Positions 29,208-41,761 of a DNA stretch of 64,000 nt are shown piece by piece. The notes below the pieces were generated by a model. That model was not told where the DNA came from and searched no databases. It was given only the letters and a program-made list of their open reading frames with translations. The position numbers and the translations under genes were made by a program. Position 1 is the stretch's first letter, and the number at the start of each line of letters is the position of its first letter. Source of the stretch: Pegea sp. RAD2-039 (Eukaryota; Chordata; Thaliacea; Salpida; Salpidae); contig JAQGEQ010000058.1 in the NCBI GenBank assembly GCA_034620365.1, positions 558,001 to 622,000 on the forward strand, given 5' to 3'.

Positions 29208-31985
29208 TTTAACTGTGAATCATTCAAAATAACTACAGTTTATAAAATTCAGATCTAAAAGCAGAAAATTAAAGTTTATTATTTAAAGAAATTAAAATAT
29301 TTAAAATAGGTTTCTCTTTTAATGAAAAAGTAATTTTTTAAACTATCAAATACAAAGATAGATAAATTTTATAAATAAATGAAGAATAATTTCTTAAAAG
29401 TTTTTAATACAAGAAAGTAACAAAGAAGGCACAATCTTTAAACAATTTTTAAAAATAAACAAACTATTTGTTCAAATAAAAATTTCAACAAAAATTTTGT
29501 TTTAGAAATGGGAGTTTAAGCAAAATTTTCAAATATTTGGTTTTAAAAATCAATTCAACAAAAAATAAAATCTTATTTAATCAGAACTGTAGCAGTTGAA
29601 AATAAATGCATACAAGCATAAGACTGGCTTTAATAAAGAAATTAACATTGAAAACAAAACAGCTAAAATTATCTTTCAGCTTTTTTTAATTAGGCACTCC
29701 TTTTTCAACATTCTTCTATATCAACAAGAAAAGAAAACTTTTTGATCAAGAATAAAACTGTACTTAAAAACAAGTGATTTTTAACTTGAAAGTTTTTAAT
29801 GAAACCATTAAAAATAATTCAAAGTTAGAAAAAGAATTTATCAAAGTTTTATTTTGTTCTTTTTGCTTTATATTAAGAAGAATGAAATCCAATATAAGAA
29901 CTAAAATTTAAAGATTAATTTTAACAGTTTAAAACTCATATATTTCATAAAATCATCTTTTTAAATAAAACTTATTGTTGAAAAACCTATTATTTAAACT
30001 TCCTATTTAAAAAGATTATAAATATTTTTTAAATTATAGAATCTAGTTACTAAATTATGTTTCTGCACAAAAGCAATATAAATAACTAAATAAAAACTCA
30101 GATAATTATCAATTTATTTATATATCAAAATTATATTATATATTATTCATCATAATCTATGTTAACTCACATTAAACAAAAATAATTTATTTTCAAGTGT
30201 TAATTTAAAGTCAAGGAAAAAAAAATTGTTTAATTACGAGAAAAGTTTGTAAAAAAAATGCTAAAAAATAATTAAATTTGAATAATTGCACTGAAAAAGG
30301 TTTATATTAATAATATTTTTCCTGTGGGCATATTTGAAGCATTTTTAAACATTTTAATGATTATTTATTAGCTAAGCAAAATGTTAAGATAGAAAAATAT
30401 GAAAACAACATTTTTGTATCTAAAAAAAACTTTATATATGATTGAACTTTATAAAACTTTAAGGATGATATATAGATAATCAATTGATACAATCTGGTAG
30501 TTTTACAACTGTTTTTAAATAGAAAATATTCTAAAAGTTAACTTTCTTTAAAATATCAGTTTTATTTTGATAAGAAACATTTCTATTTAGAAAACATACA
30601 CAAATTTTTTAAAATTTTTATTTAATTTGAAATGCACAATTTCAAGTAAACAAAATTTAACATTATGCTTAAAAAGAAATGAACTTTGGTCATTAAAATC
30701 AAATTAAAAACACAAATACAATTAAACTTATGTTAAAATAATAAACTACAAAAAAAGATTTTAGACAAACATTAATAAAACATCAATAGAAAATTAAAGT
30801 ATTAATGACATGAATAATTATAATTTGAATCATTAAATATTTAAATACCAACAAATAAAAACACAATCAAAAAGTATGAGTTTCATTTATACATCTATTA
30901 TCAAAATTTTGTAAATATCTTTACCTAATAAACTTGTTTATTTGATAAAAGAAGGGTTTCAAAATGACAAACGATTTGTTATGTTTAAAAATGATTTTGT
31001 TTTCAAAGGTAAAAATGAAATATAGATTGAATAAGATAATTTAGCAGACAAAAATACTTAAAAAGTTTAAAATATTAAGGCAATATTTACTTTCTGTTTA
31101 AAAACATGGTTTCTACTTCTAAATAAACTTGAGATGCAAAGGAAAACGAACAAATATGTATTTTAAGTATAATCAAAGATATCAATTTTTTTATCTATAA
31201 TAGGAAACAAAATTTAAAACAAAAGTTTTTAATAGGAATTATTTGGGAAATTTTATTAGCAGTGAAGTATAGAACTAGTTACTAACTAAAAAATAAAATC
31301 AGAAAATTACAGAAGAAAACTTTGTTTGGCATATTGAAATAACTTTTAAGAGATCCAAATGTTTGACTGCACAATATGTTAGAAATATTTTATTGTGTAA
31401 ACTGGAAAAGTACTCGTTAAAACTGGATTTTATTTATTAAAAAAAAACTTTTTGCATAATAAAATTAAAAAGAATTTAAATTGCAAATGTAGCAAAGAAA
31501 AGTTACCATTTGGTCATTAAATAATAATAATGTAATTTAATTCAATTTTTATTTGTAAAATATTGACAGAAAGTTGGCATATTGAGATAGTACGTCAGCA
31601 TTTTTCACTTGAAAAAGTAACATAATCTATTACCAACTATTGAATCCGAAAAAACTAGTATTTTATTAAAATTTATAAAAAACAGCAACGAAATTTTAAA
31701 CTTTTATGCAAGATTAAACTAACTTTAGAATAATTTCTTTTATGGCTGTAGATAATTTATACATGTATGATTTATCACCAGGATCCATTAAATAGCAGGA
31801 TTGTCTTTATTTACCTAAATACTTCAATTTTAATTTTTAGGTTAATCGTTGCACAGTTTTTTAGTACTTTAAATTGTAGATTTCCCAGTAATCATCAAAC
31901 AATAAGCGTTAAACTCTAACAAGATAAAAAATGTGACTTTTTATGAAACATAATAATCAATAATTGTACAACAATTGTTATTATG
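29208..31985. other. AT-rich intergenic DNA
   Basis: Upstream flank of the distal AHCYL exon. Very A/T-rich, with no recognised gene or repeat. Confidence 0.5.
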
Positions 31986-31994
31986 TTATACTGT

Positions 31995-32330
31995 GCATAA
32001 GCTTATTTGTCGGATAAAAGATGCCGAAGGATCTGCTGTATAGGGAGCTATAAAAACTTAGACACAACAACGGGCGTTCTCACTTATTTAAAGATACTTG
32101 CAAGCGATGTGTGAAATCGCTCAACATCAATACTAGCAATTGGGAGGATATCGCAGCAGATCACTCCGAATGGCGCTCTCTACTCCGCAGACAGCTGAAA
32201 GACAAAGAAGAAAAACCAGCTTTAAAGAAAAGAGAAAACCCCGAAAGACTGTTGCTTTTGCATTTCACTGTGTCTTACTTTGCTAGTTCTTTTGCACTTC
32301 ACTAAGTTTTACTTTGTTTTAATCATTATT
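31995..32330 (+). mobile_element. LINE reverse transcriptase C-terminal relic
   Basis: The plus strand reads RMPKDLLYREL, a stop, then GRSHLFKDTCKRCVKSLNIN and NWEDIAADHSEWRSLL. This is the typical end of many LINE polyproteins (R-x-P-K-x-L-L-Y-G-E-L ... G-R-P ... YKD-x-x-K ... W-E-x-x-A-x-D-R-x-x-W-R). It is a different family from the LINE at 6.3 and 33.5 kb. 5' truncated, with an in-frame stop. Confidence 0.7.
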
Positions 32331-33449
32331 ACTTAAAGCATACCCAGCATGGCTGTACTCGGCCGGACTAGTCTTTATAATTATTAAGCTTATGTTTTTA
32401 TCAACTAAATGAAAATTAAAAAATAAATGAAAAATTATAAAAAGAAAAGCTTTCTATAATTAGCTTCGATTTTAGATAAAGACTTAACCACAAATGGACT
32501 TAAAAAAATTAAAGAAATTATCTGTTAATGAAGTGTTTTTAAAAGTTATTGTTGACTTAAATTAATGAGAAGATTTATCTGAGTTGACTAAAAAACGCTG
32601 ACAAACAGTTTTTTAGCTTACAAAAGTGTATCTGAAAATTCGCCACGATTAAAATCATTGCTGTTTTTATATCCTAAATACCGATTTTTTTTTTGTTGAA
32701 CAGTTTTACTTAATAAATTTAAAGCAGAATTTTATATAAAAGTTGCTTGAACAATAAATATCTGTTTAAATAAAATTGTTTCAAAACGGAATTATATTTT
32801 GTGTAATTTTTATATTTTTCTTTAAAGATTATATTTAGGGTCTTTGAAGTTTTCATTTCTAAAAATGATTAAGCCGATGAATTTTGTTTAAAAGTTTTAT
32901 TCAAAAAAGTATATCAAAGAATATTTTTTAACACTCCAGCATGTATTATAGTGATTTACTATATTTAATTATTTAATATATTTAACTTTATGCCTTCATA
33001 AGGTCTACTAAATCTTTTGTGATATATACCAATAAACGAATGTTTGTATGAGTATTATATACCACCAATAAATAAATATTTTGTTGCACGCAGTTGCCAG
33101 CTATAAGATTTGTCTGTGAGACAAGTTTTTTCTTGACTTGGTTTTGTTAGCTAATTCATTTTTGCGGCTTAATAGGCTAAATTGATCGAAATAATTTCTA
33201 AACAATTGATTTTACTAAAATTTGTTGTGCTTTAGAGTTGAAGTTTACATATGAATAGAACCAGCGTTGTTTTGAAAATGGCTTCTCTTTAACCACAGGA
33301 TCTCTAAAACAAAACAGTTTTCTACTGCATCAGCGTAACTGGTATGACAAGATCTAGTTTCCGTTTATTTCTTGAAGTTAATACGAGCATAAAAAAAGTA
33401 TTTTATCATCAATTTTAAGAGTAAACCGAATAATAGGTAGTTTGTTTAT
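32331..33449. other. AT-rich intergenic DNA
   Basis: The first part may be the 3' tail of the preceding LINE relic. No gene is recognised. Confidence 0.4.
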
Positions 33450-33464
33450 TTTTTTATTACAATA

Positions 33465-34150
33465 AACGCAAAGGAGGGTGCCGAAGAGAGCACCTCTAGC
33501 TAAAACACATTCTCACAAATAATACCTATTATATACAATTTAGTTATACCAAAATATATATATAAATATAGAAAGAAAAAGATGTAACACATGGCATTTC
33601 AGTAGTCTCCATACAATAAAACAGTGAATAATTACAGAGAATATTAATAGTATAACAAAGTAAAAGAGAATCACACTTTAGAAATGTCAATATTATAACG
33701 GTTCAACTTCTGCTTGAACAACACGAGTGGTTCTGACATGACAATGTCTGATTGCAGCAGGTTCCAAGTGCTAATTGTGTGGAATGAGAAAAATTTGCTC
33801 TGATTAACGTACCAGGTGAAATGGGCTTGTTAAGATCTAATGTGTATCGTCTGAGTTGATATAACTTGAGAGAAGGACAAATGGAAAAGACAGCATCGAA
33901 TTGAAGATCAACTGAGTTTTGGATAATTTTAAAAGTAAGAATTAAGTCTTATTTTATCCGTCAAATTTCCAGAGCATCTAAATTTAAAAAGCTAAGATGA
34001 TGTTTATAACTATCTTATTTATTATTAAGTTTTCTGCATACCAATCTCGTATTTATTGCCTGAAAAGATTCAATTTTTTTGATATCACCAACTTGATATA
34101 GCATCCGTGAACTGACATTGTATTCAAGAATTGGACGTACTATTTAAAGA
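33465..34150 (-). mobile_element. LINE 3' end, second copy
   Basis: Same family as the element at 6325-6935. The minus strand reads IVRPILEYN...DIKKIESFQAINTRL, the usual VRPILEY...IE-x-VQ segment after the reverse transcriptase, then HHLSFLNLDALEI, a stop, DLILTFKI and LKLYQLRRYTLDLNKPISPGT. It has at least two in-frame stops and a 3' untranslated region of about 330 nt ending in the shared ggagggtgcc motif. It retains the region deleted in the 6.3 kb copy. Confidence 0.8.
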
Positions 34151-35640
34151 GATTAATAATGCTTTTATATATTCTGTATATTATATATGTTTATTTAATC
34201 CTTTTATTTTTATAATTTGTTTCATTTTGATGAGAAAATAAAAAATAAGAGCCAAGTTGTTTAAAAAGAAAAAAGTTTTGGTAACTTAGTATCTATCTAA
34301 TTTTTCAAATCTATTTTTTGAAAAGACAAAATAGTCCTAGTTAAATTTACAAATATACTGTGTCCAAATCATCCAAGCTTGAGCAATGATGTGTTCGGGA
34401 TGCTGCATGGAAGTACATTCTTTACCCAACATGTTTTATGTAAGACTATTCGTTATAAATACAAAAGAAATGTTTAATTATTTGTATATTAGGTGGTTAT
34501 ACATGTATTGATTAATTTATATATTTATTAATGACGTAATTGTCTTTTTTTTTAATTTATATAATACTTTTTTCTTATTATATTTTGCAAAATAAATTTT
34601 AGATTGAATATTTTTTTTATTGATTTAAAACAAAATTTACCTTAATTAAAATTTGCTATTGAAATTAAACATATACTATATTATATCAGTTTTATTTTAT
34701 TTATAATTAATCTTAAAAATAAGCATTAAAGCTATTTAGTTAAAAACTAAAAACAGATTATCTTTAACAAAAAAACATTTTTTATCTATTATATAGTTTG
34801 GTTATTTAAAATGTTTTGAAAATTAATGATTTTAATTTTACTCATTATTTATCAACTTAAATGTGATAATTGACTATCATTAATTTGTTCATATTTTATG
34901 GAGTTTAAATCTTATTATTATTTTTATTGTTGATTAAAAAGGGTTTCAGTTATGCTGTTATAATGGTTGTTTTTATATTTTTAATCTTTCTTAGATCTTT
35001 ACAAATGTTTTATTAATTGTATTTTCTGATCTTGTCTCATTCCCTGGCAGATAAAACTTTTGGTTTTAATACAGATTTTGGTCTTATTAAAGATTAGAGT
35101 ATAAAATGACTTATAAAAAGTTGTTTCTGTTATGTACCTTCAAATTCAACTTTTTTAATAGATACATTAGACTAAATGGTTTGAATAATTTTATGGTAAT
35201 TAATATATTTCTCATTGGCTTTAAGGTTAAGAAGGTTTTTGAAGTTTGCTTATTTGAATTGATTTATCAGAAATTTGAAATGCTTTATAAATAAATGATG
35301 ACAATGATAAAGATAAAAAAGATTATATCATAATAATTAGCTATTAGTTATGTAACTAAGTTTTATTTTACGTATAAAATTTAATCCTTTTTTTCTTGCT
35401 AATTAATTTATTTTATTGCTTAATTTCTTGTGTCTTGATGTTTTAAATCAAAAAGATTTTTATCTTTTATGATAATACAACTTTTATGAGTTTATTGGCC
35501 ATTTTTCTATTTGTTTTGTATCTTATTATATTTCTAATGTTATTATACCTTGTATAAATTTGCCTTTGTAGTGTCCCATTTTCTATACATTATGAATGTT
35601 AAATATAGTACTTAAGACCTTATCATTATTTATCTATGGT
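34151..35640. other. AT-rich intergenic DNA
   Basis: No exon or repeat is recognised. A 62-codon frame at 35106-35294 is F, L, K and N-rich and looks like a composition artefact. Confidence 0.45.
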
Positions 35641-35830
35641 CATTGTCCTGCTTAGTGGCGAAGCGGTTACTACACCTACCTTCTAGCTAGGAAGTACCGG
35701 GTTCGACCCCAGGTGGAAACATATAAAACTCGTGAGAAAAAACCATAAAAAACTCGTGAGAATGTGTGTTAGTGAGATGTGCTCTCTTTAGGCACCCTCC
35801 TTCGCATTTATATATATAAAATAATAAAAA
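35641..35830 (+). repeat. tRNA-derived SINE with a LINE-matching 3' tail
   Basis: The head has an A box (tagtggcgaagcgg) and a B box (gggttcgacccc) about 45 nt apart. It is followed by two copies of a short aaaactcgtgaga motif and a tail gagaatgtgtgttag...caccctccttcgcattta. The tail matches the 3' end of the LINE copies at 6.3 and 33.5 kb read in the same sense. This is the arrangement expected of a SINE mobilised by a partner LINE that recognises the shared tail. Confidence 0.75.
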
Positions 35831-36410
35831 AATTGTGTTCTGTGTTTGTTATAAAAGTATAACTTATCATCTGTAGCAATGTGTTAGATAAATTTGTTGA
35901 TTCTATAATTTTTAATTAGTTATCATTATTTTTAATTTTTAGCTATTCAAATAATTAAAATACTTCCAACAACTCGTTTTTGTAATTTGTGAAACCTTTT
36001 ATAACCTATCAATAAATATTTAAACAAATATTTTGATAATAAGTTTTAATAGTAGTTGATTTTAAATGACAAACAATAATATTGCAAAATTCTTCTGTAA
36101 AGTAGATGCAACATTTTATAGAAGTACTTAAAGCCCTATATACCTACTTAATTAGTTATCGAACTTTTTAATTGATTAGTTTTGTATAACTTCAATAGAA
36201 TGAAACTTTAATTGAAATTTAAAGTGAGTCTTTATTAAGTTATATTTCAACATAGCATATGTTTAGAAGTTTCTTTCTTAGAGAATATTTGTTATAAGGG
36301 TGTTCTAGTTAGTATTAACCTATTCAATTTCTTACAGGTGTTAACTTTCTTAAACTAACAGAGTTTGAAGTTAAAATGACAATAATTTAGATTACTACTA
36401 AATTACAGAA
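35831..36410. other. AT-rich upstream flank of MGAT1
   Basis: Presumably holds the MGAT1 promoter. No TATA box in a clear position and no other site is recognised. Confidence 0.4.
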
Positions 36411-38709
36411 ATGTGTTTGAAATTTTTCAAGCGAAAGAATGTTTTGCTTTTCATTGTATGTTTGAGCATGATATGGATTCTTACATTTTTATATGTGATG
36501 AGTAAAAATGAAGACATAAGGTCCCTTAATGGAGGTTTACTCTTCTCTAGTAGTAGAAATTTTTCTAGTGATGACTTTAAACAAATTGAGAAGTTGGAAA
36601 TACTCATTCAAAAGGTTTTCACGTTTTTATATAAACTTGTTATAATAGTTGTTTTATTTTTCACGCAGATGAAAGCAGAATCAGACGAAAACCGATTTCG
36701 TATAAAAGATTTGAAAAGGCATGTAGATCTTCTTGTAAAACCACAAGATGAAGAAATCATCAAAACTTTACATAAAGTCCCTCAGCAGGTAGACACAAAA
36801 AAGCTTTCTGCAAATGTAGCGTAAAAAAATATGTTTTAAAATTTCATCCAAACCATTTTTAAATCACTTTTTATGTCGTTTTCCAAAAAATTAATCTTTA
36901 AAGTTTGTTACAAAACCAACTACCTGCGGGACGAAATGTTGATATCCACAATTGTCACTCAGGTTGTCCCAGTCTTAGTCCTCGCATTTAATCGTCCATC
37001 AGTTTCACGTTGCTTGGACCTATTACTGAAATACCGTGGCTCGGCAGAACAGTTTCCTATTGTGGTCAGTCAAGACGGCAACCACCCCGAGACCTCTAAA
37101 ACTATCGACCGTTTTAAGGACCAGGTCAGAGTTCAAATGTTTTTTTTTTTTCATTATTTTTGCTGATTAGAAAAATCGATTTAAAGTTTTTATTTCCAAA
37201 GTTTCAGTCTGTTTTGAATACAAATAGAAATTTCGTTGTCATATTGTTTGTTTTCATCTTCATATAATAATCCTTTATCTACTTTACACAATGTTTGGTG
37301 GTAGGATAGATTTTCCCAATTTTTTTTCTATTTACTTTTATTTTTTAATTTTTTTTCCATCAACTTGTTTTGTACTTTTTCAATGTCGTCCATTCAAACA
37401 TAAAGAAACAAAAGAGAAGAAAATCAGACAAACTATTGTAAACTTTAACAAGCGGTAAAACCAATTTGTAAAAACATTAAACCTTTTACAGTTGCTTCAT
37501 GTGCATCATACACAACCAGATATCTCTGTATCTCCAAAACAGAAGAAATTTTTGGGCTACTACAAATTATCATCACATTACAAATGGGCTCTTAACAAAG
37601 TTTGTTTTTCAATTTTTTTTTTCAACTTCAATTTTAAGTAGAATTTGTTGGCTTTGATCTCTTGCAAAAGCTTTTTAGTTTGAAGATTATCAGATGTCTG
37701 ATGTTTTATCAAAAGGGACAAATATTGACATTTTGCTAAGTACTTGTTGGTACAACAATATCTACTTTTTGCTTGTTTAAAAGTTTGTTTTACGTTTAAA
37801 GTCCTTAATATCAATTTCAACTGTCACTGTTATTTACAAAGCTTTAAAATTTACCTGCAACTATTTTCAGCCATCCATTTTCCATCTAATTTATCTCTAA
37901 ACCTCCGCAGGTCTTTGAGCTCTTCCCACAATCTACATCCGTCATCATAGTAGAAGATGATCTCGACGTTTCTCCTGATTTCTTCTCATACTTCAACGCC
38001 ACTCTGCCTCTTTTGTCCCAGGACCACACCTTAATATGTGTGTCAGCGTGGAACGACAACGGCAAGAATGAACTTGTGGACACCTCCGCCCTCAAACTTC
38101 TCTATCGGACCGACTTCTTCCCAGGACTTGGCTGGATGTTGAAGGTGATCTTAAGATGTAGATTTTACGAAAGATTCAACTCCAGTTTTACAGAAGGACT
38201 TTTGGTTGGAGTTAGAGACCAAATGGCCTGACGCTTTTTGGGATGACTGGCTCCGTGATCCACTCCAACGTAAGGACCGGTCTTGTATTAGACCAGAGAT
38301 ATCAAGGACCAGGACTTTTGGCAAAAAAGGTGTCAGCAACGGCCAATTTTTTGAGAAGCATCTCAAATACATTGTCCTTAACTCCGAGCCAGTCAATTGG
38401 GACAATATCCAATTGGACTATTTACTCAAGGACAAGTATGATAAGACCTTCCTCACCACTGTCTACTCGTTACCACTAGTGGCCGAGGCGTCTAACTTTC
38501 AGGGCCATGGGTCGGCTGTTCGAATTGAATATGAAAATTCTTTACAATTTAAAGATGCCGCCAAAAAATTGGGAATAATGAATGACTTTAAGGCCGGTGT
38601 ACCTAGAACTGGTTACCTTGGAATTGTTTCATTGATGAAGAACAATGTCCGGGTCTATGTTGCCCCTAATCGTAGTAAATGGTCCGGTTATATAACGTCC
38701 TGGTCTTGA
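36411..38709 (+). CDS. MGAT1: N-acetylglucosaminyltransferase I
   Basis: GnT-I adds GlcNAc from UDP-GlcNAc to the alpha-1,3 mannose of Man5GlcNAc2, the step that opens hybrid and complex N-glycan synthesis in the medial Golgi. Six exons: 36411-36614, 36669-36788, 36963-37124, 37492-37599, 37911-38144, 38194-38709; 447 residues (human 445). The type II layout is clear: short cytosolic end MCLKFFKRK, membrane helix about 10-30, stem, then the GT13 domain starting [19 protein letters not shown]. The metal-binding motif E-D-D is at 213-215 (human 211-213). Further conserved blocks are [35 protein letters not shown] and CIRPEISRT. Intron 1 is 54 nt, in frame and without a stop, so the unspliced message would add 18 codons in the stem. 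Confidence 0.95.
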
Positions 38710-41420
38710 TGTTAATTTACGTAATAGTTTTATTTATTATTTCTTTTATTTAGTATCAAATAATGAGAATGTGTGCCTTTAATCGTCAAAGTTTTGATGA
38801 GTATTTTGTTGACTTCTCAAACTGTGTCTTGCTTGTATCTTTACTGATTGCTATCTTCATGAGATCATCTCTTTCTCTGATCTCTGATTAAAACCTTTGT
38901 TTATTTTTTAACTTATTTATTTATTTTCATCTATCACTCAATATTTCTCCCGGTAACTAACCCTCTAACTTAACTCTCTAAACAGACAACAGAGTCTTAT
39001 GAAGAAGAGTAGAATCAAGTCTTCTTCTTCCTTCCGCCTTTTTTTTCAGCCTTTGAATTTTCATGCAGCAAACTTTCAAACTCTTGTTTCAAGTCTTAAC
39101 AGCTGGTGCATTTGTGCAAATATCTAGACAAATATCTTACTGCCTTTATATGATTGTGTAGAATAGAGGAATATAGAAGATTTATTTAGTGTTGTCTTGT
39201 TCTTTCAATGTACTCCTTCGTCAAATTGACTTTACATTAATATAGCTTTTCAAAATATTTCTTTTTTATACAGTTTAAAGTTGCCGTTTCCTGGTTTGTA
39301 TCAGCTCTTAGTCTACACAATAACAAGCCATTGTAACGAGATTACATCCTTCAGTTTTCAGCAAAACTCTTTTTCCATATCTTATTATCATTGTTATTTT
39401 CAATTTTCTTAATTTTTGTGCCTCCATAAAAAGTTTGTTTTGTTTCATCATTTTATGCAGCAAGATTGGGATTTAGAAGATCACAAAATCCTTTTTCTGC
39501 TCAGTTTTCAAATTTATTTCATCTTTTTTGTCATAAAATTGATATTTTGATGTTTTTTTATGAAGTATGTTGCAAAATATTCGATGTTATAGTTTGAAAT
39601 ATCTTCAAGTGTAATTCTGATCCTCATCACTTGATGTTTTAAACCAATATCATTGAAACTATTTCCAAATAGTTTTTATCTTTCATATTCAATCCTAATA
39701 TCTTATTTTAAACAATTTAATTTATTCATATTTATCGATTAAAACTCAAAAGTTTTTCGAAATACATTTTGTTGAAATCGAAATTATGTTTCTGTTCTTT
39801 TTTATCAAGGAATTTTACTTCAGCTTGATTCCATAATATTCGAATATTGTGGATAATCGATAAATGAATTTATCTTTAAATTGCATACATGAAAAATAAA
39901 TTTCGAATATTTGATTTATTATCAATTCTAATAATTTATCTGATAAATTTAAAGAAGCTAAATTTAAACATCTTTGGTAAACTAAATTAACTCGAAAATT
40001 AAATTCTGTAATTTGTTTAAAACGAACGTGTTAATAAATCGATATTTCTTAATTATTGCTTCATGATAATTTCAAATTTAATTTTCATATTATATAAGTT
40101 TAATTCTATATACCTTCAATAAATTACTAAAAAGTTTAATTTGAAAACAGTAAAAATTTAAATCAATCATCTTTGAAAAGTCTGATGTAGAATAAGAGCT
40201 TTTAACAAATTATAAACTAAATGTTGATAATAAGTTATCTATATTTAAATATCTACGATAATTTTTTTCTACTCAGAAAATTAGTTGTATAATCTTATAA
40301 AAATCTATAAATTAATTATTATTTTACTAAAGATGATATAAAAAGATTATAAAATCTCAAAATTTGCTTGCCTAAAACTCTTGATTAAAATTTTTATTAC
40401 TTCTAGAATACTTAATTGAAAAAAAAACTAAATATAAAATGCTATAAACAAAAAAATAAAGTTATAGATTAATTTATAAGTAAATTCAAAAAGTTTTATA
40501 TTCTAAAAAGTTATATGTTTTTTACAGGGCTTATATAAAACTTATTAACAAAATATTTTCTAATATTTACAATCAATTAGTGATTTTTTTTTCGTTAATA
40601 ATTCTGACCAAAAAATATTTTTGTTATTTGAAAATATAGATTTTGTGTCATAATGGAATATTTTTATGCAGGTATTTTGTCGATTATTATTTTAGTTCAA
40701 CACTTTTTTTCATAGAAGTTATCGAAATTATTTTTCGAAAAAAACTTGCAAAACAAGATTTTTATACAAAAAGTCAGCATATTTATAAAAACTGCTTAAT
40801 ATTAAGCAAATTTGAAGTGTGAAATCAATCATAATTAAAGTTTGTATATTTTAAAGTTGCCATTGTTTTAATGAAAAGTTTAGATTCAATAGAAAGTTAT
40901 CTATTAATTTGAAAGTATTAAAGAATAATTAGAAATTTTCATCACGACAATATTTTTGAACACGTTGATAATTCTTTATTAAAAGCTTTATTCACACTTG
41001 ATTAAAACTGATTTTAAAACTATTGATGCAATACTTCTAATCGGGTTTTATTGTTCATCTAAAACTTGTAGAATTATATTTTTAATATTTATTTAATTTT
41101 AGTCAAACTTCCTTTTAAAATCTGACTTCAGCAATTTTGTTTTGATTAAAGTTTTGTATCTTAATTTTTTTTGTTTTATTTCATGATTACTTCCTTTATC
41201 TTCTACTTAAGTACGCCCACAAACACAGGATGAAAACTGCAGCTACTTAGTAGTTAATACCATTAATAAAATACAATCAATTAGTTATAAGCTAGCAATA
41301 AAAAGGACTACTTATTTCATATTTAAATGTTTTTAAATGCAAATTAAGTTAACTGTTTTCTTTCGCCAATTTTTCTACTATTAAAGTTCTTACTATTTAT
41401 TTTTTAAGTTTTTTTTTTAG
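38710..41420. other. MGAT1 3' flank and AT-rich intergenic DNA
   Basis: The 3' untranslated region of MGAT1 must lie at the left end, but its limit is not obvious. No further exon is recognised. Confidence 0.45.
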
Positions 41421-41476
41421 GTTGAGTGACAATAAAAGCTATTAGGGAAGACTATAAAAGTCTATCTTTGAATAAC

Positions 41477-41761
41477 ATGCTTTTAGATCACAAGAAAAAT
41501 GTTACGAAGCATTTAAAGGTTATCACAAACACAGTCAATCTCAATAAGGCAGTTGAAGCAAGTCACGGTTTTTATTTACATACAGATGGCAAACTTTATG
41601 CTTTTTTTCTTTCTGTCGGAACCATAACTTTTATTGTTCTTTGTGTTTTATGCATAAATCAGCTATTTGATCTAGATGAAAAAAGAGAAAAGCTAAAAGA
41701 GCAAAAGCAAAATCCTATATCATATGGAACGGCAGAACATCCTATTACTGAAACACCCTAA
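41477..41761 (+). CDS. small single-pass membrane protein, unrecognised
   Basis: A 94-residue product if translation starts at the first in-frame ATG. The frame is open 51 nt further up to a GTG, preceded by a stop and by a strong acceptor (poly-T then tttag) ending at 41420, so an upstream untranslated exon is likely. The N-terminal half is hydrophilic (LDHKKNVTKHLKVITNTVN). One membrane helix follows at about residues 38-60 (AFFLSVGTITFIVLCVLCI), then a charged helix-prone tail LDEKREKLKEQKQ. A polyadenylation signal aataaa lies near 41909. I do not recognise the family. Charge distribution does not settle the topology. Confidence 0.55.
   Translation: MLLDHKKNVTKHLKVITNTVNLNKAVEASHGFYLHTDGKLYAFFLSVGTITFIVLCVLCINQLFDLDEKREKLKEQKQNPISYGTAEHPITETP

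Noticed and set aside
35641-35720. Possible functional tRNA gene
   Set aside because: A and B boxes are present, but the sequence runs into a LINE-like tail, a related copy exists at 1.0 kb, and stem pairing is poor, so it is a SINE head.
36411-38709. Functional link between MGAT1 and ALG9 as a glycosylation cluster
   Set aside because: They are separated by about 14 kb and by CDC25; animal genomes rarely cluster such genes, and nothing in the sequence supports co-regulation.
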